The notes: a model not told the origin generated them from the sequence alone. A stretch of DNA of 41,634 nt from an uncultured Bacteroidales bacterium (GCA_949296645.1 CASFPH010000017.1:1-41634), one strand, 5' to 3'; counted from the stretch's first letter, positions 32,023 through 41,436 are shown. Numbers and translations: made by a program.

Positions 32023-33942
32023 ATGGGAAAGATTATTGGAATTGACTTAGGTACTACCAACTCATGTGTAGCAGTGATGGAAGGCAATGAGCCGGCAGTC
32101 ATCATAAACAGTGAAGGAAAAAGGACAACTCCTTCAATCGTGGCTTTTTCAGACAACGGTGAAAGAAAAATAGGTGATCCTGCAAAACGTCAGGCAATCA
32201 CAAATCCTCACAAGACCATTTTCTCAATCAAGAGATTTATGGGTGAAACATTCGATCAGGTACAGACGGAAGTAAGCCGTGTCCCTTACAAGGTTGTAAG
32301 AGGCGACAACAATACTCCGCGTGTGGATATAGACGGTAGAATGTATACTCCTCAGGAAATTTCGGCAATGATTCTCCAGAAGATGAAGAAAACTGCTGAA
32401 GATTATCTTGGTCAGGAAGTTACGGAAGCCGTAATTACCGTGCCTGCATATTTCAGCGATTCACAGCGTCAGGCGACAAAGGAAGCCGGCGAGATATCAG
32501 GTCTGAAAGTGAAGAGAATCATAAACGAACCTACTGCTGCAGCTCTTGCATACGGCCTTGACAAGAAGAACAAGGATATGAAGGTTGCCGTATATGACCT
32601 CGGTGGCGGTACATTCGATATATCCATCATGGAATTGGGTGACGGTGTGTTCGAAGTGAAATCTACAAACGGTGATACTCACCTTGGAGGTGATGACTTC
32701 GACCAGGTTATCATAGATTGGCTGGCAGATGAATTTAAGGCTGAAAACAACGGCCTTGACCTCAGAAAGGACCCTATGGCTCTTCAGAGACTGAAGGAAG
32801 CTGCTGAAAAGGCTAAGATTGAACTTTCAAGCCAGACATCTACGGAAATCAACCTTCCTTATATAATGCCTGTTGACGGTGTTCCTAAACATCTTGTAAA
32901 AACACTCTCAAGAGCAAAATTCGAACAGCTTGCCGACAGACTTATCCAGAGTACCATCGAACCTTGCCGTCAGGCTCTTAAGGATGCAGGACTCAATCCT
33001 TCTGATATAGATGAAGTTATTCTCGTAGGTGGTTCTACACGTATCCCTGCAATTCAGGAAATAGTTCAGAAGTTCTTCGGAAAGGTTCCTTCAAAAGGTG
33101 TCAATCCTGATGAAGTGGTGGCTGTAGGTGCAGCAATCCAGGGTGGTGTGCTTGCTGGTGATGTGAAGGATGTGCTTCTTCTTGATGTTACTCCGCTTTC
33201 TCTCGGTATCGAAACATTCGGCGGTGTAATGACGAAACTGATAGAATCCAACACTACCATACCTACAAGAAAGTCTGAAGTATTCAGTACTGCGAGCGAT
33301 AACCAGCCTTCAGTTGAAATACATGTCCTTCAGGGTGAAAGGCCTATGGCTAAGGACAATAAGACTATAGGACGTTTCCATCTTGACGGAATTACACCTG
33401 CTCCTAGAGGCGTGCCTCAGATTGAGGTGACATTCGATATCGATGCAAACGGTATCCTCAATGTATCAGCGAAGGACAAGAGTACCGGCAAGGAACAGAA
33501 GATCCGTATCGAAGCTTCTTCCGGTCTTACTGAGGATGAAATCAAGAGGATGAGGGACGAAGCCAAGGCGAATGAGGCTGCGGATAAGGCTGAACGTGAA
33601 AGGGTCGATAAGATAAACGCTGCTGATGCGATGATTTTCCAGTCAGAAAAGAATCTTAAGGAATATGGCGACAAGATTCCAGCAGACAAGAAAGGTGCAA
33701 TCGAAACAGCTCTCAACAAACTGAAAGAGGCTCACAAGGCATCTGATCTTGTAGCGATAGACAAAGCAACTGAAGAATTGAATAATGCATGGCATGCAGC
33801 TTCCGCCGATATGGCGAATGCAGCGCAGCAGCAAGGTCCTCAGAGCGGAGCACAACAGGGAACTCAGGGTGGCCAGAGTAGCCAGAACGGTGGTAAAGGC
33901 GACGGAGAAGTTACCGACGTAGACTTTGAGGAAGTCAAGTAA
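32023..33942 (+). CDS. dnaK: Molecular chaperone DnaK (Hsp70)
   Basis: This 639-residue Hsp70 has an ATPase domain beginning [20 protein letters not shown] in part, with [15 protein letters not shown] and the [15 protein letters not shown] region. The substrate-binding domain starts near [17 protein letters not shown] helical lid precedes a Gln/Gly-rich linker ([17 protein letters not shown]), and the protein ends in [12 protein letters not shown]. All are standard for DnaK. It folds client proteins with DnaJ and GrpE, neither of which is encoded in the window. The gene is monocistronic with its own terminator. Confidence 0.97.
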   Translation: MGKIIGIDLGTTNSCVAVMEGNEPAVIINSEGKRTTPSIVAFSDNGERKIGDPAKRQAITNPHKTIFSIKRFMGETFDQVQTEVSRVPYKVVRGDNNTPRVDIDGRMYTPQEISAMILQKMKKTAEDYLGQEVTEAVITVPAYFSDSQRQATKEAGEISGLKVKRIINEPTAAALAYGLDKKNKDMKVAVYDLGGGTFDISIMELGDGVFEVKSTNGDTHLGGDDFDQVIIDWLADEFKAENNGLDLRKDPMALQRLKEAAEKAKIELSSQTSTEINLPYIMPVDGVPKHLVKTLSRAKFEQLADRLIQSTIEPCRQALKDAGLNPSDIDEVILVGGSTRIPAIQEIVQKFFGKVPSKGVNPDEVVAVGAAIQGGVLAGDVKDVLLLDVTPLSLGIETFGGVMTKLIESNTTIPTRKSEVFSTASDNQPSVEIHVLQGERPMAKDNKTIGRFHLDGITPAPRGVPQIEVTFDIDANGILNVSAKDKSTGKEQKIRIEASSGLTEDEIKRMRDEAKANEAADKAERERVDKINAADAMIFQSEKNLKEYGDKIPADKKGAIETALNKLKEAHKASDLVAIDKATEELNNAWHAASADMANAAQQQGPQSGAQQGTQGGQSSQNGGKGDGEVTDVDFEEVK

Positions 33943-33972
33943 ATATCGATACAAGCGATAAACACTCATAAG

Positions 33973-34016
33973 AAAAGGTGAGATACCCGAGCGGTTTCAC
34001 ACCTTTTCGATTTTTT
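33973..34016 (+). terminator. dnaK terminator
   Basis: AAAAGGTG (33973-33980) pairs with CACCTTTT (34000-34007), followed by CGATTTTTT. It lies 31 nt after the dnaK stop. Confidence 0.75.
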
Positions 34017-34040
34017 GGTGTCTCTTTTCACTTCAGCTGC

Positions 34041-34117
34041 AGGCGAGTCTGTTTGCGGCTTCGTGGTTCTTATTCGATTTTCAGTGATATACGAAAATAC
34101 GGCTTGCAGACTCACCT
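34041..34117 (-). repeat. Solitary 77-bp repeat core in inverted orientation
   Basis: AGGCGAGTCTG (34041-34051) and CAGACTCACCT (34107-34117) are 11-bp inverted repeats bounding exactly 77 bp. Read on the minus strand this segment aligns without gaps to the cores of the two 246-bp arrays, at roughly three quarters identity by hand (for example GAGTCTGCAAGCCG and ACTGAAAATC are identical). The 169-bp spacer of the arrays is absent. It lies between the dnaK terminator and the ATPase terminator, in a convergent intergenic region. Confidence 0.8.
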
Positions 34118-34127
34118 GAAAAAAAAA

Positions 34128-34163
34128 GACCGTATCTGAAAGAAGATACAGTCTCTTGATTTT
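34128..34163. terminator. Terminator of the V-type ATPase operon
   Basis: GACCGTATCT (34128-34137) and AGATACAGTC (34144-34153) form a 10-bp stem that is fully paired on the minus strand with one G-U. An A9 stretch before it becomes the T-run on the minus strand. A weaker T-run (GATTTTTTG) follows on the plus strand. Confidence 0.8.
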
Positions 34164-34186
34164 TTGTTCTTATTTCGTAATTAATT

Positions 34187-34645
34187 TTACAGTGTGATCC
34201 AAACAAGGAATGTTGCTGCAAAGGCAAGGATGGCGTAAAGTTCAGGGAATACTCCGAGGATAAGTGTTTTTCCGAATACGTCGTTTCCGTTACCCATTTC
34301 GTTTACACCGTTTGCTATAAGTCTTGCCTGTTTGATGGCCGAGTAATAGCCTACTACTCCAAGTGCAAGTCCTGATGCGAAGATTGCAAGTCCGCTTCCC
34401 AATGAAAGTGCGGTTGCTTCTGTGAGTTTGTTTAGGATAAGGAAGAATCCGGCAAATCCGTAAAGTCCCTGTGTTGAAGGAAGCGCGCACAATATCATTG
34501 CAGAACCGAATATGTCAGGGTTCTTTTTCAATGATGCAACTGTGGCGTTTCCGCCGATTGTTACTCCGATTGTGCTACCGATACATGAAATTGCCAACAT
34601 GGCGGCCATACCGACGTAGGCCAGGATTAGAGGTAAAGTTTCCAT
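34187..34645 (-). CDS. ntpK: V/A-type ATPase subunit K (membrane rotor ring)
   Basis: This 152-residue protein has four membrane helices arranged as two hairpins, the 16-kDa type of rotor subunit. The ion site can be read by comparison with Enterococcus hirae NtpK: Leu55, Thr58 and Gln59 in LPSTQGLYGF, Gln106 in SAIKQARL and Glu135 in FPELYAILAF correspond to the Leu61, Thr64, Gln65, Gln110 and Glu139 sodium ligands. Sodium coupling is therefore likely, by inference. It is the last gene of the operon E-DUF2764-A-B-D-I-K, 53 nt after subunit I. Confidence 0.93.
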   Translation of the reverse strand: METLPLILAYVGMAAMLAISCIGSTIGVTIGGNATVASLKKNPDIFGSAMILCALPSTQGLYGFAGFFLILNKLTEATALSLGSGLAIFASGLALGVVGYYSAIKQARLIANGVNEMGNGNDVFGKTLILGVFPELYAILAFAATFLVWITL

Positions 34646-34698
34646 TTTCTTTTTAATTTTATTGTTTATTGATTATTCGTTTTTTATTGCTTTGTTAT

Positions 34699-36480
34699 TT
34701 ATTTTTTTCTGAACGGTCTGAATGCACGTCCTCCGCCTTCAAATCCGGAATTCTTGTAGAATTCGACGAATGTCAGACGCATTGGATGGACGAATGCTCC
34801 AAGTCCTGACAGGAACAATACTGCAATGTGTCCGACAAGAAGCATAAGTCCTGCAAACAACCAGCCTACGTACGGAAGTCCGCTCATTTGTCCGGCTACG
34901 GAATTGACCACCATGCCGAGGATTCCTCCGGCAGTACCCAGTCCGAAAAGTCGTATGTATGAGAGAACATCCCCGAATACCGATGTTATGTCCCAGAATG
35001 AAGTGACTCCCTTTATTACTCTCAGGAAAATGTTTCCTTCAGTAACACTGAACAACAGTATGAGTGCCGCACCTCCGGCAGCAAGTCCTGTCATCACGGA
35101 TGAAGGCAGTATATCGTTTCCTTCCATCGCTGCATATCCGAATGCTGCAGAGGTTATGAGTAGCGCCCATCCTATGTCAGCGAGTCCGTATTTAATGCCT
35201 TTCATTATTATCTGTGATATTCCTCTCAGCATTTTTGCAAAAACTATCTGGAAAACTCCAAATATTATTGCAAACCAGAACATCTGGATATCGCTGAAAA
35301 ACAGTCCTTTTACAGAGTCAGACATAGGAAGTATCTCAGCGAGTTTCATTCCGAAGAATGTGCCCGATAGCATTGGCATTATTATGGATCCCAGTCCCAG
35401 CAGCTGTACCAGTGAAGCGTACTGTTTCAAGGCAGGAAGTTTTATCTTTGCTATCATTCCTACTATTACCAGGACTATTCCGTAGCCTATGTCTCCAAGG
35501 CACAGACCGAAGAACAGCATGTAGAACGGAGCGAAGTAAGGAGTTAGGTCAAGTTCACCGTATTTTGGCAGCATGTAAAGTTCGCCTATCGGTTCGTAAA
35601 GTCTTGCAAACGCATTGTTCTTGAGTTTGACAGGCGGATTGTCTTCTTCTTTGGCCTCTTCTTTCAGATATATCACTTCCTTGCTGTCAAGGAACGATGT
35701 TATATCTCCATCCTGGGATACAGGTGCGAATGCTTCGAGTATGCTTATGGAGCCTTCGCCTTCCTTCTGTACGGAGTCTTTGGCCATATACATCTCAATC
35801 CTTTCCTTGAGCTTCTCATTTTCTCCGACAAGAATTTCGACATTGTCTGCTATGTGCCTGATGTCTGATCGTATTTCCGATATTTCTTTTTCTGTTTCCC
35901 TTACAAGGGATTCATATTCTGAAACGGATTTTTCGGGAAATTTGGCTTCGATCAGTTTGAACGGCAGTTCTTCCCCTTCTGGAAACAGTACGGCAAAGTA
36001 TATTCTGCCTCCGTTTATGTTGAGTATCTGTATGGCATACTCGTTTTCCCAGGTACTGTCGTATTTGTTTTCAGGTACAGAATAGAACTTTATTGAATAT
36101 CCCAGTTCCTTTATTCTGGAAATGTCATTGCTGTCGAAGTCCCCCCACAGGGAAGCTTCTGCCATTTCCCTGTTGAATGCCTTCAGTGAGTTTTCCTGTT
36201 TTTTTAACCTGCCGAAAAGATCTTCGGTCATGGCAAGAAGTTCTTCACCGTCGGAAGGGAGTCCCTTTTCAGATGCCTCGATATTCTTGTCGAAGGCCTT
36301 TAGGTTTTTTATTGCCGTCCTGTATGAAAATGCCGTATCGAACATTTTACGGGAATCCTTGTTGAAAGCACGGGATTTCCTGGTTATATCCATCAGCCCG
36401 AGGTCCTGAGCGGATTCCAGAAACTCATCCAGTCCGCTTGTGGGCAGGATGAACGAGTATTTGCTCATCTTAGTTATCAT
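34699..36480 (-). CDS. ntpI: V/A-type ATPase subunit I (membrane stator)
   Basis: This 593-residue protein has a soluble, coiled-coil-rich N-terminal half (about 1-310) and a C-terminal half with about seven membrane helices. Conserved regions include LTPYFAPFYMLFFGLCLGDIGYG in part and LSYIRLFGLGTAGG, whose Arg is the residue expected to face the rotor site. It forms the ion half-channels and peripheral anchor. The first ATG overlaps the end of subunit D by 11 bp. A Met at codon 5 (position 36468), one base after the D stop, is an alternative start. Confidence 0.92.
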   Translation of the reverse strand: MITKMSKYSFILPTSGLDEFLESAQDLGLMDITRKSRAFNKDSRKMFDTAFSYRTAIKNLKAFDKNIEASEKGLPSDGEELLAMTEDLFGRLKKQENSLKAFNREMAEASLWGDFDSNDISRIKELGYSIKFYSVPENKYDSTWENEYAIQILNINGGRIYFAVLFPEGEELPFKLIEAKFPEKSVSEYESLVRETEKEISEIRSDIRHIADNVEILVGENEKLKERIEMYMAKDSVQKEGEGSISILEAFAPVSQDGDITSFLDSKEVIYLKEEAKEEDNPPVKLKNNAFARLYEPIGELYMLPKYGELDLTPYFAPFYMLFFGLCLGDIGYGIVLVIVGMIAKIKLPALKQYASLVQLLGLGSIIMPMLSGTFFGMKLAEILPMSDSVKGLFFSDIQMFWFAIIFGVFQIVFAKMLRGISQIIMKGIKYGLADIGWALLITSAAFGYAAMEGNDILPSSVMTGLAAGGAALILLFSVTEGNIFLRVIKGVTSFWDITSVFGDVLSYIRLFGLGTAGGILGMVVNSVAGQMSGLPYVGWLFAGLMLLVGHIAVLFLSGLGAFVHPMRLTFVEFYKNSGFEGGGRAFRPFRKK

Positions 36481-37084
36481 TGTTTTCTTCCTCCTCTTCT
36501 GCTTGATGTCTGTTCTTTACTATTTTCTGTGCAGCCTTGGAAAGATTTTCCTCGTCTTCCATATACCTTTTTATTTTCAGGATAGCTTCCTGATATCCCG
36601 GTATCTGGACCTTTTCGTAGAGGTTCACTTTCTGTGTAGTTTTCTTTCTGGCAAAATCCAGCAGCTTCATCTTTTCAAGATAGATTTCAGACTCGATGCC
36701 TATCTGGGCAAGTTTCTGAAGAAGTCTTACTCCTTCAGCATACCAGAGCGGCTTGCGGAATGTGTTGAAATCATGGACGATGTATTTTACGTTTTTAAGG
36801 GCAGGTGTCCTTACTCCCGCAATTTTCACCGTTTCGAGTTCCACATCTTCCACGGTAACGAGGCCCGGCTGGAATTCGTTCCACAGCCCCGCTATGTAAT
36901 CGTATTTCCTGAGTGATGCCTGCAGTTCTTCCAGAAGTTCCTCCGATCTTTTGCGTGCCCTTTTCGCTTCCATGCGGAGAGCGGACTCCTTGTTCTTGAG
37001 AGTAGGGAGCGCAGTCATCCTGACCTTAAGCTGTTTGTTGAGGTCATTCAGGGAGGTTTTGTTAAACTGGAATTTTATTGCCAT
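36470..37084 (-). CDS. ntpD: V/A-type ATPase subunit D (central stalk)
   Basis: This 204-residue protein is predicted to be largely alpha-helical, with long helices at each end, as expected for the rotor shaft. The N-terminus (FQFNKTSLNDLNKQLKVRM, then LPTLKNKESALRMEAKRA) and the C-terminal KVNLYEKVQIPGYQEAILKI match subunit D of the family. It starts 2 nt after subunit B and overlaps subunit I. In other V/A-type enzymes D pairs with subunit F, but no F gene is present in this operon. Confidence 0.9.
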   Translation of the reverse strand: MAIKFQFNKTSLNDLNKQLKVRMTALPTLKNKESALRMEAKRARKRSEELLEELQASLRKYDYIAGLWNEFQPGLVTVEDVELETVKIAGVRTPALKNVKYIVHDFNTFRKPLWYAEGVRLLQKLAQIGIESEIYLEKMKLLDFARKKTTQKVNLYEKVQIPGYQEAILKIKRYMEDEENLSKAAQKIVKNRHQAEEEEENNDN

Positions 37085-37086
37085 AA

Positions 37087-38412
37087 TCAGTCGTTACCTT
37101 TCCAATATTTGTCAACAAGTTCCTGCTTGATACCCAGTTCGGCTTTCTTGAAATGTTTTGCAAAAAGCTCCCATGCAGTATCTAGCATTTCTTCTATTTT
37201 AATGTTTACGTCTATTGCCAGCAGTCTGTTGGAATAGTCTTTCGCATAGTTGAGGCATCTCATGTCGTAGTCGCTGAGGTCAAAACCGTTTTCAAGTTTG
37301 GTCTTAGCATTTGCAGCATCTGCGTACAATCTTACTCCTGTGTTCATTACCTGGGAGTGGTCTTCCCTTGTCTGTTTTCCTATTACAAGCTGTTTCAGAC
37401 GTGAAAGGGATCTGAACGGGTCTATGATGACCTTTCCGGTATCGGTGTCTGTTCTCAGGTAAAGCTGTCCTTCCGTGATATAACCTGTGTTGTCCGGAAT
37501 TGCATGAGTGATATCCCCGTTGTTCAGAGTAGTCACAGCGATGATGGTTATGGAACCTCCGTCAGGAAGCTGTACGGCTTTCTCGTATATTTTTGCAAGG
37601 TCCGAATAGAGCGAACCCGGCATGGAGTCCTTTGAAGGAATCTGGTCCATACGGTTGCTTACTATACAGAGTGCATCGGCGTAGAGTGTCATGTCCGTAA
37701 GGAGCACAAGCACTTTCTGGTTTTTGTCTACCGCAAAATATTCTGCTGCAGTAAGTGCCATGTCTGGAATCAGAAGCCTTTCCACGGGAGGCTGGTCCGT
37801 AGTGTTGACGAAACTTATGATTTTGTCCAGAGCACCTGCATTCTCGAACATCTGTTTGAAGTACAGGTAATCGTCGTTGGAAAGTCCCATACCACCGAGT
37901 ATGATCTTGTCAACGTCAGCCCTGAGTGCAACGCTTGCCATTACCTGGTTATACGGCTGGTCCGGGTCTGCAAAGAACGGAATTTTCTGTCCGGATACGA
38001 GGGTGTTGTTCAGGTCGATACCTGCAATTCCTGTAGGAATCAACTGGGAAGGCTGTCTCCTTTTATATGGATTGACCGAAGGTCCTCCGATATATCTTCT
38101 TTCACCCTCCACCTTGGGGCCATTGTCTATCGGTTCTCCGTATGCATTGAAGAACCGGCCTGAAAGTTCGTCGCTTACATTCAGTGCTGGCGGTTCTCCG
38201 AAGAAAATCACTTCCGCATCGGTTGCGATACCGTCTGTTCCTGAAAACACCTGAAGAGTAATGAGGTCTCCCTTTATTTTTACGACCTGTGCAAGTCTTC
38301 CTGCAACCGTCGCAAGTTCATCGTTGCTGACCCCTTGAGCCTTCAGGGACACAGTTGCCTTGGTTATGGCTTCCAACTGTGTATATATTCTTTGAAATGC
38401 TTTATTTGTCAT
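37087..38412 (-). CDS. ntpB: V/A-type ATPase subunit B
   Basis: This 441-residue non-catalytic nucleotide-binding subunit alternates with subunit A in the A3B3 head. It contains SGRFFNAYGEPIDNGP, PYKRRQPSQLIPTGIAGID, KIPFFADPDQPYNQVMASV and MPGSLYSDLAKIYEKA. As expected for B subunits, a canonical Walker A is replaced (ADPDQPYNQ). Its ATG overlaps the subunit A stop by 4 bp, showing translational coupling. Confidence 0.95.
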   Translation of the reverse strand: MTNKAFQRIYTQLEAITKATVSLKAQGVSNDELATVAGRLAQVVKIKGDLITLQVFSGTDGIATDAEVIFFGEPPALNVSDELSGRFFNAYGEPIDNGPKVEGERRYIGGPSVNPYKRRQPSQLIPTGIAGIDLNNTLVSGQKIPFFADPDQPYNQVMASVALRADVDKIILGGMGLSNDDYLYFKQMFENAGALDKIISFVNTTDQPPVERLLIPDMALTAAEYFAVDKNQKVLVLLTDMTLYADALCIVSNRMDQIPSKDSMPGSLYSDLAKIYEKAVQLPDGGSITIIAVTTLNNGDITHAIPDNTGYITEGQLYLRTDTDTGKVIIDPFRSLSRLKQLVIGKQTREDHSQVMNTGVRLYADAANAKTKLENGFDLSDYDMRCLNYAKDYSNRLLAIDVNIKIEEMLDTAWELFAKHFKKAELGIKQELVDKYWKGND

Positions 38413-40157
38413 TGCTGGTTGATCTTATTGTTAAGTTGCTCAAGATATCCTTTGAATTTGTCGCTGTTGAACTCTGAATAGTTCATCTGGCGCATGATGT
38501 TTATGATTTCCTTGAAATAGGCGTTGCACTCTTCGAATCCATCGAAGTCGAACTTTCTGTCACATATTTCAAGAACCTTTGTCAGCATGAATTCCTGTCT
38601 TTCCATAGGAGTGGAGGCATCTATGTCGTCGAATGCGTCCTGTTGCAGGATTATGAAGTCGATGAGCTCGGATTTCCAGTATCTTTCATGGTATTCCATA
38701 GGTACTCCGTCGTCTCCGAGGATGTTTATCTGTTCGAATGATTCCTTTCCCTGCTTGATGATGTTTTTGGCTTTGTTTACCTTGTCAACCCATCCGCTTT
38801 CCACTCTTTTCTGGAGATATTCTATGATTTCAGGATATTCGAGATATTTCGAGTATGAGTCGATAGGGTCCACGGCAGGGTATCTTTTTCTGTCTGCCCT
38901 GTTTTGAGAAAGTGCGTAGAAACATCTTGCCGCCTTTTTGGTTGATTCGGTAACCGGTTCCTTCAGGTTACCTCCGGCAGGTGATACGGTTCCTATGAAT
39001 GTTACGGAGCCTGTTTTTCCATTGTTCAGCGTGACTATGCCGGCACGTGCGTAGAAGTTGGAGATTATTGCAGGAAGGTCAACCGGGAAAGCGTCCGCAC
39101 CAGGCAGTTCTTCCATTCTGTTACTCATTTCTCTCAGTGCCTGTGCCCACCTTGATGTGGAGTCTGCGAGCAGAAGAACTTTCAGACCCATTGCCCTGTA
39201 ATATTCGCCTATCGTCATTGCCGTGTATACGGATGCTTCACGGGCTGCCACAGGCATGTTGGAGGTGTTGCAGATGATGGTTGTCCTTTCCATTAGCTTT
39301 CTGCCTGTTCTCGGGTCTACCAGTTCTGGAAATTCAGTGAATATTTCCACAACCTCGTTTGCACGTTCTCCGCAGGCAGCCATTATTATGACGTCCGCTT
39401 CACCCTGTTTTGCAATGGCATGCTGGAGGACTGTCTTTCCGCAGCCGAATGGTCCGGGGATGAATCCGGTACCTCCTTCAGCTATAGGATTGAGTGTGTC
39501 TATGATCCTGACTCCAGTTTCCATTACCCTGTAGGGTCTCGGTTTTTCCTTATATGCCGTTATGGCTACCTTTACAGGCCATTTCTGCACCATCGTGATA
39601 TTGTGGTCGTCGCCTGAATCGTCCGTTACGACTGCGATAGTATCGTTTATTCTGTACTGTCCTGCAGAAGCGACGGATTTTACTGTATATTTCCCCTTGA
39701 AAGAGAACGGTACCATTATCTTGTGTGGAAGCCATCCTTCCTTTACTTCACCCAGCCAGTCGGCAGCGGAAACGATGTCTCCTTCTTTTGCTATCGGAGT
39801 GAAGTCCCACTGTTTTTCAGTGTCAAGCGGAGATGTGTACTCGCCTCTTTCCAGAAATACGCCTTTCATTGTTGAAAGGTTGTTCTGCAGACCGTCATAG
39901 TTGCTTGAGAGTATTCCCGGACCTAATGTGGCTTCGAGCATGTATCCCTGAAATTCTGCCTTGTCTCCAGTTTTAAGTCCTCGTGTACTTTCGTATACCT
40001 GGACAAAGGCGTTTTTCCCGGTCACCTTTATGACTTCTGCCATCAGTTTTACTCCTTCCAGATCAATGAGGCATATTTCATTTTGAGCGACAGGGCCGTC
40101 AACCTCTATCGTTACGAGGTTGGAAGTGATGCCTGTTACTTTTCCTTTGGTTGTCAT
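38409..40157 (-). CDS. ntpA: V/A-type ATPase catalytic subunit A
   Basis: This 582-residue catalytic subunit has a beta-barrel N-terminal domain and the non-homologous insertion (about 115-190). The Walker A motif is GPFGCGKT (235-242). It is followed by IIMAACGERANEVVEIFTEFP and the Walker B region KVLLLADSTSRWAQALREMS. The P-loop has Cys239 where the Enterococcus and Thermus enzymes have Ala or Ser; eukaryotic V-ATPases have Cys at this place, where it takes part in redox inhibition. It lies 11 nt after the DUF2764 gene and overlaps subunit B. Confidence 0.95.
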   Translation of the reverse strand: MTTKGKVTGITSNLVTIEVDGPVAQNEICLIDLEGVKLMAEVIKVTGKNAFVQVYESTRGLKTGDKAEFQGYMLEATLGPGILSSNYDGLQNNLSTMKGVFLERGEYTSPLDTEKQWDFTPIAKEGDIVSAADWLGEVKEGWLPHKIMVPFSFKGKYTVKSVASAGQYRINDTIAVVTDDSGDDHNITMVQKWPVKVAITAYKEKPRPYRVMETGVRIIDTLNPIAEGGTGFIPGPFGCGKTVLQHAIAKQGEADVIIMAACGERANEVVEIFTEFPELVDPRTGRKLMERTTIICNTSNMPVAAREASVYTAMTIGEYYRAMGLKVLLLADSTSRWAQALREMSNRMEELPGADAFPVDLPAIISNFYARAGIVTLNNGKTGSVTFIGTVSPAGGNLKEPVTESTKKAARCFYALSQNRADRKRYPAVDPIDSYSKYLEYPEIIEYLQKRVESGWVDKVNKAKNIIKQGKESFEQINILGDDGVPMEYHERYWKSELIDFIILQQDAFDDIDASTPMERQEFMLTKVLEICDRKFDFDGFEECNAYFKEIINIMRQMNYSEFNSDKFKGYLEQLNNKINQQ

Positions 40158-40168
40158 ATTTATATGTT

Positions 40169-40765
40169 TTAATTTTCTTTGTTAATGCCCTTGAAGGTTC
40201 CCCTTACTTCGTTTACGAGTTCCTCGAACATTTTTGATCCGGTTTCCTTGTCGAGGCTGTTCCATCTGTCGACAATTTTCGCCTTGAGCAGGAAAGCGAG
40301 GATTACGTCAATGTCGAAGTAGTTGAATGCCGTAATCTCGTTGGCTTTGTCCCACCTGAGTCTGTCGATCTGTTTTTCCTTTTCGATTATGTCGCCGGTC
40401 GAAAGAATGTTTCTGACTTTTGAAATTTCTTCAAAGTCATCCGGAATTTCCCCTATGGTGTACCTGGACGTTTCGAATCCGAGTTCTTTAGCATTATGGG
40501 CGGCTATGGCATTTCTTACGGACCTGTCGAATGCGTAGTATTGTCTTATGAAATTGTCGTCTGACTTTTCCGCAGCCCTGTATATATGGCTGCATAGATT
40601 TTCTTCGTTGAATCCGAATTCAAGCCATTCAATCAGGCGGATGTCCTTTACGGAGCACATTTCCGCTATATTGTTGCGGATATCCTGATAAGAGAAGTTC
40701 TTGCCGCTTTGGTAATCAAGAACAAGTGACGGGAGACCGGCTATTATGTAATGATAGTTCGCCAT
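40169..40765 (-). CDS. DUF2764 protein of the V-type ATPase operon (likely subunit C-like)
   Basis: This 198-residue, mostly helical protein has no membrane segment or signal peptide. It begins MANYHYIIAGLPSLVLDY and contains LRWDKANEITAFNYFDIDVILAFL. I place it in DUF2764, a family found between subunits E and A in Bacteroidota ATPase operons. That is where subunit C (the socket joining the central stalk to the rotor ring) would be expected, and tight spacing (2 nt from E, 11 nt to A) supports a structural role. The C-subunit function is inference from position, fold type and the absence of an ntpC gene. Confidence 0.75.
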   Translation of the reverse strand: MANYHYIIAGLPSLVLDYQSGKNFSYQDIRNNIAEMCSVKDIRLIEWLEFGFNEENLCSHIYRAAEKSDDNFIRQYYAFDRSVRNAIAAHNAKELGFETSRYTIGEIPDDFEEISKVRNILSTGDIIEKEKQIDRLRWDKANEITAFNYFDIDVILAFLLKAKIVDRWNSLDKETGSKMFEELVNEVRGTFKGINKEN

Positions 40766-40767
40766 GA

Positions 40768-41376
40768 TCAGAATAGAAGTTCTCTTGTTTTAGGTCTCAG
40801 ATATTCTGCTACCAGAGCTTCGAAGTCCTTGTCCGTAAAACTTATGATGTATGATCCGTCTTTAGGGCCTATTTTGAAACCGCCGGATTTGAGTCTGTCG
40901 TATTTTACTTCGATTCCTGTATTGAGATTCTTTGAAAGTTCATTCTTCAGGAAATTGTCAAGATCCGATTTCATTTCTTCGGAAAGAATGACGCATAATG
41001 GAACTGCTTTTGAAGAATCCGGATTAAAGGCCTTGGCGATTGTGGTTATGAGATTTTTCATCAGTTCAATGTCCGAAACGGCAGCTTTTATATTGTCTGA
41101 TGTTACCTTTGAAACAATTGCATTTTCAATCTGTTGTTTCAAGGTGGCTATTATCTGGGATGAAGCCATTTTCAGGTCGCTTCTGGTTTTGTTTTCCATT
41201 TCCTCGGATTCCTTTTTAGCATCCGATATTATCTTTTCAGCCTGTTTTTTTGCATCGGCCAGTATGTCAGCAGCCTGCTTTTCAGCTTTTGCCAGAAGTT
41301 CTTCGGCTTCTTTTTTGCCTTTTGACAGACCTTCGTTGTAGAGTTTGTCTGTCAGTTCCTGCAGTTTGTTTTGCAT
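40768..41376 (-). CDS. ntpE: V/A-type ATPase subunit E (peripheral stalk)
   Basis: This 202-residue protein has a long charged N-terminal helix rich in Lys, Ala and Glu (KKEAEELLAKAEKQAADIL) and a globular C-terminal domain ending LVAEYLRPKTRELLF. This is the typical build of subunit E, which forms the peripheral stalk and holds the A3B3 head. A partner subunit G/H is not encoded in this operon. It is the first gene of the operon; the predicted -7 element lies 30 bp upstream. Confidence 0.85.
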   Translation of the reverse strand: MQNKLQELTDKLYNEGLSKGKKEAEELLAKAEKQAADILADAKKQAEKIISDAKKESEEMENKTRSDLKMASSQIIATLKQQIENAIVSKVTSDNIKAAVSDIELMKNLITTIAKAFNPDSSKAVPLCVILSEEMKSDLDNFLKNELSKNLNTGIEVKYDRLKSGGFKIGPKDGSYIISFTDKDFEALVAEYLRPKTRELLF

Positions 41377-41405
41377 ATTCTTGTCTGTTTAAAAATTTCC
41401 ATCTT

Positions 41406-41436
41406 CAAATTTAAAAATTACTTTGCAATATTCATA
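41406..41436 (-). promoter_or_regulatory. Promoter of the V-type ATPase operon
   Basis: On the minus strand TAAATTTG (41413-41406) is a perfect -7 element, with TATG (three of four matches to TTTG) 19 bp upstream. The predicted leader is about 23 nt. Confidence 0.6.
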
